Source: Abditibacteriota bacterium
Lineage (GTDB): Bacteria > Armatimonadota > UBA5829
Direction of reading: 5' to 3'
Length of the DNA stretch: 38,311 bases
NCBI GenBank assembly: GCA_017445025.1
Contig: JAFSVJ010000002.1
Coordinates: 1-38,311, forward strand
Shown here: piece after piece, positions 26,901-34,561 of the stretch
How the letters are laid out: every line of letters begins with the position of its first letter
Numbering within the stretch: the stretch's first letter is position 1
Position numbers and translations under genes: made by a program
The notes under the pieces: model-generated
What the model saw: only the letters and a program-made list of their open reading frames with translations
Database searches by the model: none
Told to the model about the DNA's origin: nothing

Positions 26901-27087
26901 TCTCTTTGCCGTTACTAATTTAGATGGGAAAGACAGAGATGTTCATCTCACTTTTGATAAGGATTATTTGGGACTTACAGGGGAGTTTAAGGTTGTAGAC
27001 CTTGGGACAAAAGAAATAATCGGAACTTCAGATGATCTCTCCGTGAAGGTAAAGGCAAAAGACTTCGTGCTGTTAATGGTAGAATGA
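23992..27087 (+). CDS. Secreted glycoside-hydrolase-like protein with CBM9-like domain (DUF6067-like)
   Basis: The 1031-residue protein has a signal peptide (MKYLFVLLFLLLSVTIFA). Residues about 25-205 resemble a CBM9-like sugar-binding domain (DDSVEIFLMP; WICQVFIPFGD). Ig-like and mutarotase-like beta regions follow (about 210-640). A TIM barrel similar to DUF6067 proteins covers about 645-950, with VDGIYMDFSHLQRCANEKHG near residue 775 and WDMTVDGEYLNVD near 845. A small beta-sandwich ends the protein. AGAGGTG lies 6-7 bases before the ATG. It is last in the operon starting at 22051. It is presumably exported to degrade or bind polysaccharide; catalytic residues are not assigned. Confidence 0.72.
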   Translation: MKYLFVLLFLLLSVTIFANTNINYLSQEPALDGRDFKGASKVWGFLDGKNKLYPNLCEVQMGWTERGVYFNFITEQNKLMTNMDASYSYRDAIVSADDSVEIFLMPKDQYYQFVTNSLRARYDAEGSNSGWNCDWQTYSMQDGSKWICQVFIPFGDNLPKPKEGDTWKFNICRNFKYPMVWAAYAPVGGSYHNKEAFDTLLFTKNAPISVNNMNLTKTTKSTIDISAEKYLIFEWTIKNSEGVGLGSGKEILKSGENHIEMTTPVPPSMGRDNIFEYSLSNGTNTALKREITFVPEDDISVDVSPNQSERVVAVNIKSSLNNAEICGVIVGGEEFQASLENSLSTVYVPMVFMKDGSNKLTCNLYDENDKIIATKEVNLQISENPIWADNKLGEDETVPAPWTPIVFENNKIGVWGREYDFGDALFPKSIISQGKELLAGPIDFETIIDGKIINWENGLDREEKLKQTDGTLIFEKEEVFSELLMSCKTTCDFDGLLKFDVIIQPTKKGSLDKLVLKIPLSKDIAKLHDNYAYTFGGGPGFIMPTEEYMMGKLNLPFSSPFLPVLWIGDPDRGLAFLCEGMENWNLSDTQNAITITDTGKEALLCVNVIDTKTEISKDKPLTLTFGLNITPSKPQPRPSDWMTFRPVTTVGHRLHFTCWGGSTRWQGFPVIGNHSLKSGDPGEFDDKGFIEGLKELRSRGLTLPTYLTPSALVTDIPDFVYYRDEWKSVPEIITGTDSGQEIMITCVKDKKLQDFFLYYLNDFMNKYDVDGIYMDFSHLQRCANEKHGCGYEKEGKREPAWPIFAYHEMHKRIYKVMAKCKPNSPIRVIGHCSGGKNLPHVNFWDMTVDGEYLNVDIMGPKYKGDYTAFYDMDRFVTEYNLNGWGTIPLFDAYNKTPEGTRTAHAYAIQTGAIPWSWLHYQTQAEIWRELDEFGVDRITEFLPYWNNKGVVNYEKDDKIYVATYRNEGKTLFAVTNLDGKDRDVHLTFDKDYLGLTGEFKVVDLGTKEIIGTSDDLSVKVKAKDFVLLMVE

Positions 27088-27153
27088 TAAATTAAATTTT
27101 CATTTTGCATTTTTCATTTTTTTGTGTGATTTGTTATTTGAAATAATTTAGAT

Positions 27154-27182
27154 TTGTATTTATAAATAAAATATAGTATAAT
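27154..27182 (+). promoter_or_regulatory. Promoter of the PHP-DUF5107-glycyl radical enzyme operon
   Basis: TTGTAT at 27154-27159 and TATAAT at 27177-27182 are 17 bases apart. No clear ribosome binding site precedes ATG 27215. Confidence 0.7.
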
Positions 27183-27214
27183 AATATTGGAAAAATATAA
27201 AAATATGGTATATA

Positions 27215-28021
27215 ATGTTTGGGTTTCATAATCATACTTATTATTGTGAACACGCTGTAAATACTCCTGCCGAGATAATTGAAGAAGCTATAAAAAGGGG
27301 CTTTTCCTCTATCGGTATTTCCGAACATTTCGGAAAACTTGAGACCGGTGAATTTATCACCCCCGGACATTCCATGACAGACCCTGTAGCTTATTTCAAG
27401 GAGTGTGCCCGAGCAAAAGATATATACCAAGATAAAATAGATATTCTTATTGGGGTTGAAATGGACTATGGTCCTTACAATCCTTCTTTGCTCTATAAAG
27501 AGATTTTGGAATTTAACCCTGATTATATTTTGGGCTCTGTTCATTTGTGCGAGGGCTTTTTTTACTCTCGTCCTAATGATTACAATGACACAAATATAGA
27601 AAAAAAGATTAAAATATATTTAAATAAGATTCTTGAGATGGTGGAAAGCGGTTTTGTGAACTGTTTAGACCATTTCGATTTATATAAAAAATTTGTTGTT
27701 TTGCCCCATGAGAGTATATATTATCCTTATTATGAAAAAATAGCCAAAGCCTTGAAAGAGAGAGATGTGGCTTTTGAGTTTAACACCCATTTTTATGAAG
27801 GGGCGGGAGTCTATATCCCGGACCCCAATCTCTATATGCTCACATTGGTTCGGGATTATGATATTCCCGTCATTGTGTCCTCAGACTCTCATAAAAAAGA
27901 AGACCTATCTTACAATTTTGAGAAGGCATTTGAAATACTCAAAGATGTGGGCATAAAAACCACATGCAGATTTAATGATAGAAAAGTAATAAAAGAACCT
28001 TTTGTAATTGGTGAAATATGA
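27215..28021 (+). CDS. PHP-domain phosphoesterase, HisJ-like (copy 1)
   Basis: The 268-residue protein has the metal-binding PHP motifs in order: FHNHTYYCEHA, GISEHF, GVEMDYG, GSVHLCEGF, CLDHFDLYKK, FEFNTHFYEG and VIVSSDSHK. This is the trinuclear metal site of histidinol-phosphatase-like and related phosphoesterases. No other histidine biosynthesis gene is nearby, so a sugar-phosphate or other small phosphate ester is more likely than histidinol phosphate. The stop overlaps the next start by 4 bases (ATGA). A paralogue lies at 32426, so the operon is bracketed by two related enzymes. Confidence 0.88.
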   Translation: MFGFHNHTYYCEHAVNTPAEIIEEAIKRGFSSIGISEHFGKLETGEFITPGHSMTDPVAYFKECARAKDIYQDKIDILIGVEMDYGPYNPSLLYKEILEFNPDYILGSVHLCEGFFYSRPNDYNDTNIEKKIKIYLNKILEMVESGFVNCLDHFDLYKKFVVLPHESIYYPYYEKIAKALKERDVAFEFNTHFYEGAGVYIPDPNLYMLTLVRDYDIPVIVSSDSHKKEDLSYNFEKAFEILKDVGIKTTCRFNDRKVIKEPFVIGEI

Positions 28022-30105
28022 AATTTGAAGACTATATAGTTCCCGGAGCGGATATGGGACCGGAAAATCCTTATCCCGTTTTTCGAAAATTGGAATTTAA
28101 CCATGAATACGACTGTGACGCCTTAAATGTGCCACTTGACGAAAGAGACACCTTAGGCTTTGCCACAGGCTTTAGAGTTTTGCCATACAGAATGCAGGAT
28201 AGATATAACTCTTCCCGTGAGCCTAAAAAGTTCTTCTCCGCTGTTTTGGAAAACAAATATTTAAAGGTTCGTATTCTTCCGGAACTTGGGGGCATGGTTT
28301 CAAGCATACTTTGGAAGCCCTTGAAGAGAGATTTAATATACGAAAACCCTGTTTTTCAACCTCGTCATTTGGCCTTAAGAGACGCTTGGGTTTCCGGAGG
28401 AATTGAATTTAATACAGCCCAATTGGGTCACCATTACTTAACCTGTTCTCCCGTCAATATGGCACTTGTTAAAGACGGAGATGAGGAATTTATTCGTATT
28501 TTTGCTTGGGAGAGAGTAAAGGCATTCCCCTATATGGTTGATATGCACTTGCCAAAGGATTCTCCTTTCTTTTATATTCACGTTCGTGTTATTAACCCTC
28601 ATAATTATATGATTCCCATGTATTGGTGGACTAACATAGGATGTGAAGAATATCCCGACGGAAGAGTTATTGCACCCTGTGATGAAACTTATGAAACCCA
28701 CGGATCCGGTTTGAGATTTGTGAATTGTCCTATTATTGAAGGTGTGGATAAATCCTATGTTTCTCGTCAAAGAAACGCCTACGATCTTTTTTTCCACATT
28801 CCTCCCGAAAGAAGAAAATGGGAAGTTTTGGTGGATAAATACGGAAAAGGTATACTTCATGTTGCCACAGATATGCTAAAATCCACAAAAGTTTTCGCTT
28901 GGGGAAACAACCCCGGGTCACTTCATTGGAGTGAGTATTTATCCAAAGACGGTTATAAACCTTTCCAAGAAATCCAATTTGGTGTGGCTCCCACTCAAAT
29001 GCACAGTGAAAAAATGCCTCCCAAAACAATTTGGGAATGGACAGAAGCCATATCCTACTTTAAAGGAGACAGAAAAATCCTTCACGGTGACTGGGTGGAG
29101 GCATATACCTACGGAACGGAAAAAGTGGATGCTATGCTTTCTCGAGAAACCCTGGATGAAATGGATAAAAAATATTCTAAAGCTGCTGAAATTAAGCCGG
29201 AGAAATTGGTCTTTCGAGGCCTTGGTTGGGGTGCTTTGGAAAAAGAATTGCGTGAAGTGGTGGATTTTGACAATCCTCCTATGCCTATTCCTTCATATCT
29301 GCCCTTTGATAAGGCCGGATTGAGGGAAGATCAGAAAATGTGGGTAGATTTGCTCTTTACAGGTATTTTTAACGAAAGAGATATTTATGACGACCCGGGT
29401 CAATATATGATAGGTCCCGAATGGGAACAGCTCTTAGAAGAAAGTATTAATGAGCATTTGAGCAATAACTGGTTCGCTTGGTTCCATTTGGGAGTCATGA
29501 AGAGAGAAAAGGTTTCTCCGGAAGGAAGCCCCTATTCCGTTTGTTTGGAAGAGGCAGAAGAATGTATGAAAAAATCCTTAGAGTGTAAAGAAAACCCATA
29601 CGCTCTTTATTCTTTATATAGGATTTATGTAGATAAAGGTGATAAAAAAGTCGCCGAAGAATATCTTATGAAAGCTCTTAAAGTAGCCATAGCAGGTAAA
29701 AATGCCGAAATAGACCATGCATCTTATATTGCTCCTCCCCTAATGGCTAAATTATTAGAAGAAAAGAGATTTGATGAAGAATATAAAATATATAAATCCC
29801 TTCCGAAACGAACCAAAGAATCTGAAAGAGTTCGCCTTCAATGGGGATATTTGGCTTTTGAATTGGGAAAACAACGAGAAGTAAAAAAAGTATTGGAAAC
29901 TCCTTTTGATAATATAGCTGAAGGTGAGGTATCCGTCACCGGTTTGTGGTATAAATATTATTCTAAAAAAGTCGCCAAAAGACGTGGAATAGAGTGGACG
30001 GAAGAGTTTTTGGAAGAGATTAAGAATACAGTGGCTCCTCCACATGATTTGGATTTTAGAATGTATGTGGGGGATGGGGTTTATGTGCCTCCAACTGAAA
30101 GGTGA
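28018..30105 (+). CDS. DUF5107-like galactose-mutarotase-fold protein with TPR-like C-terminus
   Basis: The 695-residue protein lacks a signal peptide. Residues about 30-370 fit a DUF5107 beta-sandwich (LKVRILPELGGMVSSILWKP; GGIEFNTAQLGHHY; MYWWTNIGCEEYPDGRVIAP; WGNNPGSLHWSEYLS). Such domains have the mutarotase fold and may bind or epimerise sugars. Residues about 470-640 are helical and TPR-like (WFAWFHLGVMKRE; ENPYALYSLYRIYVDKGDKK). It overlaps both neighbours by about 4 bp, so it is co-translated with the PHP and glycyl radical genes. In other genomes DUF5107-TPR proteins are tied to carbohydrate use. The reaction is not known. Confidence 0.78.
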   Translation: MKFEDYIVPGADMGPENPYPVFRKLEFNHEYDCDALNVPLDERDTLGFATGFRVLPYRMQDRYNSSREPKKFFSAVLENKYLKVRILPELGGMVSSILWKPLKRDLIYENPVFQPRHLALRDAWVSGGIEFNTAQLGHHYLTCSPVNMALVKDGDEEFIRIFAWERVKAFPYMVDMHLPKDSPFFYIHVRVINPHNYMIPMYWWTNIGCEEYPDGRVIAPCDETYETHGSGLRFVNCPIIEGVDKSYVSRQRNAYDLFFHIPPERRKWEVLVDKYGKGILHVATDMLKSTKVFAWGNNPGSLHWSEYLSKDGYKPFQEIQFGVAPTQMHSEKMPPKTIWEWTEAISYFKGDRKILHGDWVEAYTYGTEKVDAMLSRETLDEMDKKYSKAAEIKPEKLVFRGLGWGALEKELREVVDFDNPPMPIPSYLPFDKAGLREDQKMWVDLLFTGIFNERDIYDDPGQYMIGPEWEQLLEESINEHLSNNWFAWFHLGVMKREKVSPEGSPYSVCLEEAEECMKKSLECKENPYALYSLYRIYVDKGDKKVAEEYLMKALKVAIAGKNAEIDHASYIAPPLMAKLLEEKRFDEEYKIYKSLPKRTKESERVRLQWGYLAFELGKQREVKKVLETPFDNIAEGEVSVTGLWYKYYSKKVAKRRGIEWTEEFLEEIKNTVAPPHDLDFRMYVGDGVYVPPTER

Positions 30106-30110
30106 AGAAT

Positions 30111-32213
30111 ATGGAAAATGTAAAGCTATCCTCTGATGTAAAATATCTTGTTGACAGATATCTAAAAGACGATGTAAAAAGAAATAACTGGCGTTTCGGG
30201 ATGCTACCCGAGAAGGATTTGGCATCTGCCAAGGCTTGGTTAGATTCAGGTAAGGATTTGTCTTGGCAAGAGTGGAAAGGACTTTTGTGTAAGGTTGGTC
30301 TTTCTGCCATGCCCATAGATGTTGACGAAAAGGAATTAATCGTAGGTTGTCCCCTTTTCCGTTCCCCTTCGGAAGAAGAGAAAAGTGAACTTGAGAAAAT
30401 AGAAAAAGAAAGTCCGATACCTCCCTTCCCCGGGGGAGATCCGGGGCATATTCATCCGGATTTTAATAAGATTTTTAAACTGGGCTTGAATGGATTTGAT
30501 AAACTGGTTAAATCATACATTAAACCTGATTTAGATAAGGAAAAGAGAGAGTTTTATAACTCTTGTCTCAATGCTCTTGCGGGGGTTCGGGAATATATTT
30601 TAAATACTGCCAAAGCTTGTGAAGCAAAAGGTATGTCGGATATGGCAAGTATGTGTAAAAGACTTGCCGCAGAGCCTCCTGCCACTTTCCACGAGGCTGT
30701 TCAACTGATGTTCTTTATTATCGTCACACTTTGGTTTGGAGAAGGACATACCCTAACCAACCCGGGACGTATGGACCAAACTCTCATCTCTTTCTATAAA
30801 AATGACATTAAAGCGGGAATTTTGACAGAGCAGAAAGCTTTTGATATTATCTGTAATCTATACATCCAACTAAATAATATTTGTGAAGCCGGTCTTGCCA
30901 TTTCAGTTATAGTGGGGGGACGTGACAAAGATTTAAATATTATTACCAACGATTTAACATATTTATGTGTGGAAGCACGAATACAGACTTCTCTCGTATA
31001 TCCCACCGTGGGAATAGCTTGGTCAGAGGGTATGAGCGACGACCTTATGCTCTATGCAGCCAAGTCTATGGTGAAAGGTGTGGGGTGTCCCGCTGTCTTT
31101 AACGATCATATAATATCCCTTGCTCTTCAAGAAGCGGGAGTGTCCAAAGAAGACAGTTTATATTGGATGAACTCTACTTGTGTGGAACTTAAACCTGTGG
31201 CTTGCTCTAACATTTGGGTTGCCTCTCCTTATTTTAACTGTTCTCAAAAACTTTTGGATGTTATGAAAGACATTGAAGAGGGTAAATCCAAAGCGGAAAA
31301 CTTGGATGAATTAAATGACCTTCTTGACGCTAAACTTCGGGAAGATGTATCTCTCGCCGCAAAAGAAAATGACAGGATTTGGGAAGAGAGAAAGGTTAAA
31401 GGAAGATTTCCCCTTTTGTCCTGTTTTATAGACGATTGTTTGGAAAAGGGGCTTGATTATGATAACGGCGGTGCCAGATATAATTGGGTTGAAAACTCCT
31501 TTGTGGGACTTGCCAATATCAGTGACGCTCTTTATGTTATAGACAGACTCGTTTTCAAAGAAAAGAGATATACCTTTGCCGAAATTAATCATATTTTAGA
31601 GAAAAACTTTGGTGGCTATGAAGAATTTCTTGCCGAAGTTAAATCTATGCCAAAATACGGAAACGATCTTGACGAAGTTGACCAAATAGCAAAACATTGG
31701 TTTACAAGAGTGGGTGAAATCTCTCGTTCTTATAAGATAGGCGGTCATCCCTACGAACCCGGCACTTTCTGTTGGATTCAGCATGAGTGGTTGGGAAGGC
31801 TGACGGGAGCCACCATTGATGGAAGAATGGCGGGAAGTGCCTTTGCTGACGGATCCGGCTCCGCACAGGGAAGAGATGTCCACGGACCTACCAGCTCTAT
31901 TCTTTCCACTACCAAGTGGGAACACAAGGTTATGGTTGGTGGAATGGTTCAAAATATAAGGTTTAATAAATCCACTTTCCAAAGAGAAGCCGATTATAAA
32001 GCCCTGAAAGATTTGGTTTTAACATATATGAGAAGAGGCGGATTTGAAATTCAGGTCAATATGACAAGTAAAGAAGAACTTCTTGATGCTCAAATCCACC
32101 CGGAAAATTACAGAAATTTGGTTGTTCGTGTGGCAGGCTACAGTGATTACTTTACTCACCTTAATCCCAACATGCAAGCAGAAGTTATTTCACGAACAGA
32201 ACACTGTTTTTGA
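30111..32213 (+). CDS. Glycyl radical enzyme of the pyruvate formate-lyase superfamily, unknown substrate
   Basis: The 700-residue protein (from ATG 30111) carries the C-terminal glycyl radical motif RVAGYSDYF with G676. The thiyl cysteine loop is NSTCVELKP with C357, and Glu two residues after Cys is as in diol dehydratase, CutC and related enzymes. The late region (GPTSSILSTTKWEHKVMVGG; ADYKALKDLVLTYMRRGG; HPENYRNLVVRVAGYS) matches the superfamily well. It is shorter than typical members (about 780-850). ATG 30111 has an AAAGGTGA site; GTG 30102, overlapping the upstream stop, is an alternative. No radical SAM activase is encoded in the window, so activation must come in trans. The operon context suggests cleavage or dehydration of a sugar-derived compound. 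Confidence 0.9.
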   Translation: MENVKLSSDVKYLVDRYLKDDVKRNNWRFGMLPEKDLASAKAWLDSGKDLSWQEWKGLLCKVGLSAMPIDVDEKELIVGCPLFRSPSEEEKSELEKIEKESPIPPFPGGDPGHIHPDFNKIFKLGLNGFDKLVKSYIKPDLDKEKREFYNSCLNALAGVREYILNTAKACEAKGMSDMASMCKRLAAEPPATFHEAVQLMFFIIVTLWFGEGHTLTNPGRMDQTLISFYKNDIKAGILTEQKAFDIICNLYIQLNNICEAGLAISVIVGGRDKDLNIITNDLTYLCVEARIQTSLVYPTVGIAWSEGMSDDLMLYAAKSMVKGVGCPAVFNDHIISLALQEAGVSKEDSLYWMNSTCVELKPVACSNIWVASPYFNCSQKLLDVMKDIEEGKSKAENLDELNDLLDAKLREDVSLAAKENDRIWEERKVKGRFPLLSCFIDDCLEKGLDYDNGGARYNWVENSFVGLANISDALYVIDRLVFKEKRYTFAEINHILEKNFGGYEEFLAEVKSMPKYGNDLDEVDQIAKHWFTRVGEISRSYKIGGHPYEPGTFCWIQHEWLGRLTGATIDGRMAGSAFADGSGSAQGRDVHGPTSSILSTTKWEHKVMVGGMVQNIRFNKSTFQREADYKALKDLVLTYMRRGGFEIQVNMTSKEELLDAQIHPENYRNLVVRVAGYSDYFTHLNPNMQAEVISRTEHCF

Positions 32214-32219
32214 TTTTTA

Positions 32220-32241
32220 GCACTCTAAGGAGTGCTTTTTT
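32220..32241 (+). terminator. Rho-independent terminator after the glycyl radical enzyme
   Basis: GCACTC-TAAG-GAGTGC is followed by six T. Confidence 0.92.
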
Positions 32242-32247
32242 ATAAGT

Positions 32248-32407
32248 TATACTCGGGTTGTTGGTTTAGATTATTAGGCTTCTATCGTAAAATTCGCATA
32301 TTTGCAAATTTTACTCCTGACCACCCACCACAATGGCTTACGCCTTGTGGTCCCCCCTCCTTGAAAGGAATTTGCGAAAGCAAATTCAGTTCAAGGATGG
32401 TGAATCT
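32248..32407 (+). repeat. Family A dispersed repeat, 160-bp copy
   Basis: Runs from actcgggttgttggtttaga to cagttcaaggatggtgaatc with the core cctgaccacccaccacaatg. It fills nearly all the space between the terminator at 32220-32241 and the second PHP gene, and no other promoter is visible there. Confidence 0.85.
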
Positions 32408-32425
32408 TTTAACAGGATTAAATAA

Positions 32426-33199
32426 ATGTTTGAGTTACACATACACACCACTTTTTCCGATGGGCATAATACGCCCGAAGAGGTTATTGAGAAAGCTATT
32501 GAGCTTAATTATTCAACTATTGGTATTTCTGACCATATAACTGCTGACGGCTCCGGTATTCCGGACACGGATCACTGTTTGGGCTTTGATGATTTTGAAA
32601 ATTATTTTAAAACTATAAGAGACTTAAAAGAAAAGTATAAAGACAAAATTAATGTTCTTGTATCCGGAGAATTGGATTATAAAGCTGAGGGATATATGTC
32701 AGTTTATAATGAATTTGTAAAATATAAACCGGATTATATTCTCACTTCCGTTCACAGTATTAACCAAACACAAAATGTTTGGTCTGTGGCTGACAAACCA
32801 CAGGTTTGGGAAGCTTTTGCTTATGAATTTGTTAAATTGGATATAGATCTGGTAAACACAGGCACTCTTGATATTTTGGGACATTTTGATATTTTTAAGG
32901 AGCATGCCACAGTTAATGAAGAGAAATTATATCCCCTTTATGATGAATTGGCAGAGGCTCTTTACAAACACAATGTGGCACTTGAGCTCAATACAATGAA
33001 TGCTCTCGGTCCTTGCTATGTTTTTAATTCATACTTATTTGAGAAGTGTAAAGATTATAACATTCCCGTAGTTGTGGCAAGTGATGCTCACATGATAAGC
33101 CAATTGCATCTTAATTTTGATGATGCTTTTGATAGAATTAAGAAAGGTGGATATCCGTTGCCGCCTAAAGGTTTTATAGAAAAATTTAAGAAACAGTAA
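32426..33199 (+). CDS. PHP-domain phosphoesterase, HisJ-like (copy 2)
   Basis: The 257-residue protein has the PHP motif set ELHIHTTFSDGHN, GISDHITADG, SGELDYKAE, TSVHSINQT, GHFDIFKEHA, LELNTMNALG and VVVASDAHM. It is a paralogue of copy 1 at 27215 with the same spacing of motifs but different specificity-determining regions. AGGA at 32414-32417 is the ribosome binding site. It is separated from the glycyl radical gene by a terminator and a family A repeat, so it may once have been in the same operon. It ends at a bidirectional terminator. Confidence 0.88.
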   Translation: MFELHIHTTFSDGHNTPEEVIEKAIELNYSTIGISDHITADGSGIPDTDHCLGFDDFENYFKTIRDLKEKYKDKINVLVSGELDYKAEGYMSVYNEFVKYKPDYILTSVHSINQTQNVWSVADKPQVWEAFAYEFVKLDIDLVNTGTLDILGHFDIFKEHATVNEEKLYPLYDELAEALYKHNVALELNTMNALGPCYVFNSYLFEKCKDYNIPVVVASDAHMISQLHLNFDDAFDRIKKGGYPLPPKGFIEKFKKQ

Positions 33200-33210
33200 A
33201 AAAATATAAA

Positions 33211-33235
33211 AAAATGAGCCGAAAGGCTCATTTTT
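33211..33235. terminator. Bidirectional terminator between convergent genes
   Basis: AAAATGAGCC-GAAA-GGCTCATTTTT serves the PHP gene on the plus strand and pseudopilin 4 on the minus strand. Confidence 0.92.
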
Positions 33236-33260
33236 ATTTGTTTTTAGATAAAAGGTAAAT

Positions 33261-33971
33261 CTACATTCTGTCATACAAACTGTCGTCGGCGGATAGGGTT
33301 GCCAGTTCGGGTTGTTGTGGGTCTTGGTTGTAGCCCGGGTTCTTTACAGCTTCTGCGTGACCGTCGGCAAAACCAACATTGGCATTTCCGTTGTGAAGGA
33401 AGAAGGTTTTGGTGGCAGTTGAATACATTGCTGATGGTTCGTAAAGAACGTTGGAACCGTAAACATCGTTTCCGCTTCTGAAACCTGCGTCAGAGAAAAG
33501 CACTGTTTGGGCGGGGGATTTGATACGAGCGAGTTTTGCAGGTGCCGGATCCCAACCGTCATAAGTTGCGTTTTCGTGTCCGCCTATCATACGGTTGTAG
33601 GCGTAACCTGTGTTGGGTCTGTCGTAGGAGTTGCCTTGTGGAAATGAGGGGCAACCGGAAATACGACCTTCTTTGATGTAGGGAGATAAGTAACCGCGAG
33701 AGTAATCAAACTCACCGGTGGCTCCCCATGTGTCGTCAAAACCATCCCACCAAGTTTGCCAAGTGAATATGTCATACACCGGGCAAGCGGTTTCGTGGTA
33801 GTCGTCGGCATACATTTGCCATGCCAGACAGAATTGTTTTACGTTGGACAAGCAAGATGCCTGTCGTGCCTTCTCACGAGCTGTGGCGAAGACCGGGAAG
33901 AGAATTGCGGCAAGAATAGCAATTATGGCTATTACAACCAGCAACTCAATTAATGTGAAGCCTTTTTTCAT
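33261..33971 (-). CDS. Type-IV-pilin-like secreted protein with H-X9-DG domain (pseudopilin 4)
   Basis: The 236-residue protein starts [13 protein letters not shown], continues [20 protein letters not shown], and ends with [20 protein letters not shown], an exact H-X9-DG. Start 33971 is supported by AGAGGA at 33982-33977. It has the same length as pseudopilins 2 and 3. Unlike the others, it has no GntR gene beside it. Its leader instead carries a cobalamin riboswitch and a terminator hairpin (34064-34320, minus strand), which makes it the apparent regulated gene. A link with corrinoid or B12 use is therefore possible, but the protein itself shows no B12 transporter or enzyme motif. Confidence 0.93.
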   Translation of the reverse strand: MKKGFTLIELLVVIAIIAILAAILFPVFATAREKARQASCLSNVKQFCLAWQMYADDYHETACPVYDIFTWQTWWDGFDDTWGATGEFDYSRGYLSPYIKEGRISGCPSFPQGNSYDRPNTGYAYNRMIGGHENATYDGWDPAPAKLARIKSPAQTVLFSDAGFRSGNDVYGSNVLYEPSAMYSTATKTFFLHNGNANVGFADGHAEAVKNPGYNQDPQQPELATLSADDSLYDRM

Positions 33972-34063
33972 TTTTTTCCTCTTTTTTTAAGTTTTGTGGA
34001 AGGGTGCGAAGAGATTTTGGCTGAAATATCATTTGCACCCTTTTGTCATTGATTGCAGGTTGT

Positions 34064-34101
34064 AAAAAAAATAGTCCATGGATAAATATATCCAAAGACT
34101 A
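34064..34101 (-). terminator. Terminator hairpin in the riboswitch expression platform
   Basis: On the minus strand, TAGTC-TT-TGGATA-tatt-TATCCA-TG-GACTA is followed by eight T. It lies between the riboswitch aptamer and the pseudopilin 4 gene, about 93 bases before its start. Confidence 0.88.
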
Positions 34102-34109
34102 CCGATTTT

Positions 34110-34312
34110 TGTCTTTTTTTTGCTCCTTGCGTCTCAATCCACGAAGACAGGGTCACAGCTTTTGCTGCCCGATGGCAAGGTCTCCCGACTTGCAGATTTT
34201 CCTACTTTTCCAACCTTCTCAAGGTATTAACCTCAATGGTAATTAGGAATTTCGTCCCTGCTCACGGTGGCGGGTCCGCTACGGATTTTCACCGTATTCC
34301 CTTTTCCAATCC
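34110..34312 (-). ncRNA. Cobalamin (B12) riboswitch aptamer
   Basis: The minus strand reads AAAAGGGAATACGGTGAAAA, then TCCGTAGCGGACCCGCCACC and GTGAGC, the conserved core of the cobalamin riboswitch. The B12 box GCAAGTCGGGAGACCTTGCC is at 34193-34174. A strong promoter is upstream and a terminator hairpin is downstream, so a complete transcriptional-OFF riboswitch can be recognised. The next gene on this strand is pseudopilin 4. Class call is by conserved core, without a covariance search. Confidence 0.92.
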
Positions 34313-34318
34313 ATATAC

Positions 34319-34347
34319 ATTATATCATATTTTACCTCCTTTGTCAA
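34319..34347 (-). promoter_or_regulatory. Promoter of the B12 riboswitch-pseudopilin 4 transcript
   Basis: The minus strand has TTGACA at 34347-34342 and TATAAT at 34324-34319, 17 bases apart. Confidence 0.9.
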
Positions 34348-34395
34348 GAAATTAAACTCTATTTTTTTGAAATTTTCATTTTTTTAAAAATATGT

Positions 34396-34560
34396 TATAA
34401 TATATTTGCTAACTTAATTAATGCTCTTAAAGGGAGTATAGTTTTAAGTTTGTTGATGTTAGTCAGAAATCACATAGCTCACCAATCTTAGTGGTGCGAA
34501 GTGTCTTATGATTTGGAAAACAAGTGCAGAGCGTTCTAAAAATATTATATAGGTAAAAAT
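34396..34560 (+). ncRNA. Structured leader or small RNA of unknown class
   Basis: A -10 (TATAAT, 34396-34401) is followed by about 160 bases that fold. CACCA-atcttag-TGGTG forms an apical hairpin near 34483-34499. AAATCAC-ATAG pairs with CTTAT-GATTT. GCTCT (about 34423) can pair with AGAGC (about 34530). It directly precedes the methyltransferase gene. It may be a 5' leader or an independent RNA. I do not recognise a class. Confidence 0.4.
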
Positions 34561-34561
34561 A

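Noticed and set aside
3486..32407. CRISPR array
   Set aside because: Repeat copies are long, dispersed and variable, with no regular spacers and no cas genes.
34043..34246. Short plus-strand frame
   Set aside because: It is the antisense of the cobalamin riboswitch and its terminator.
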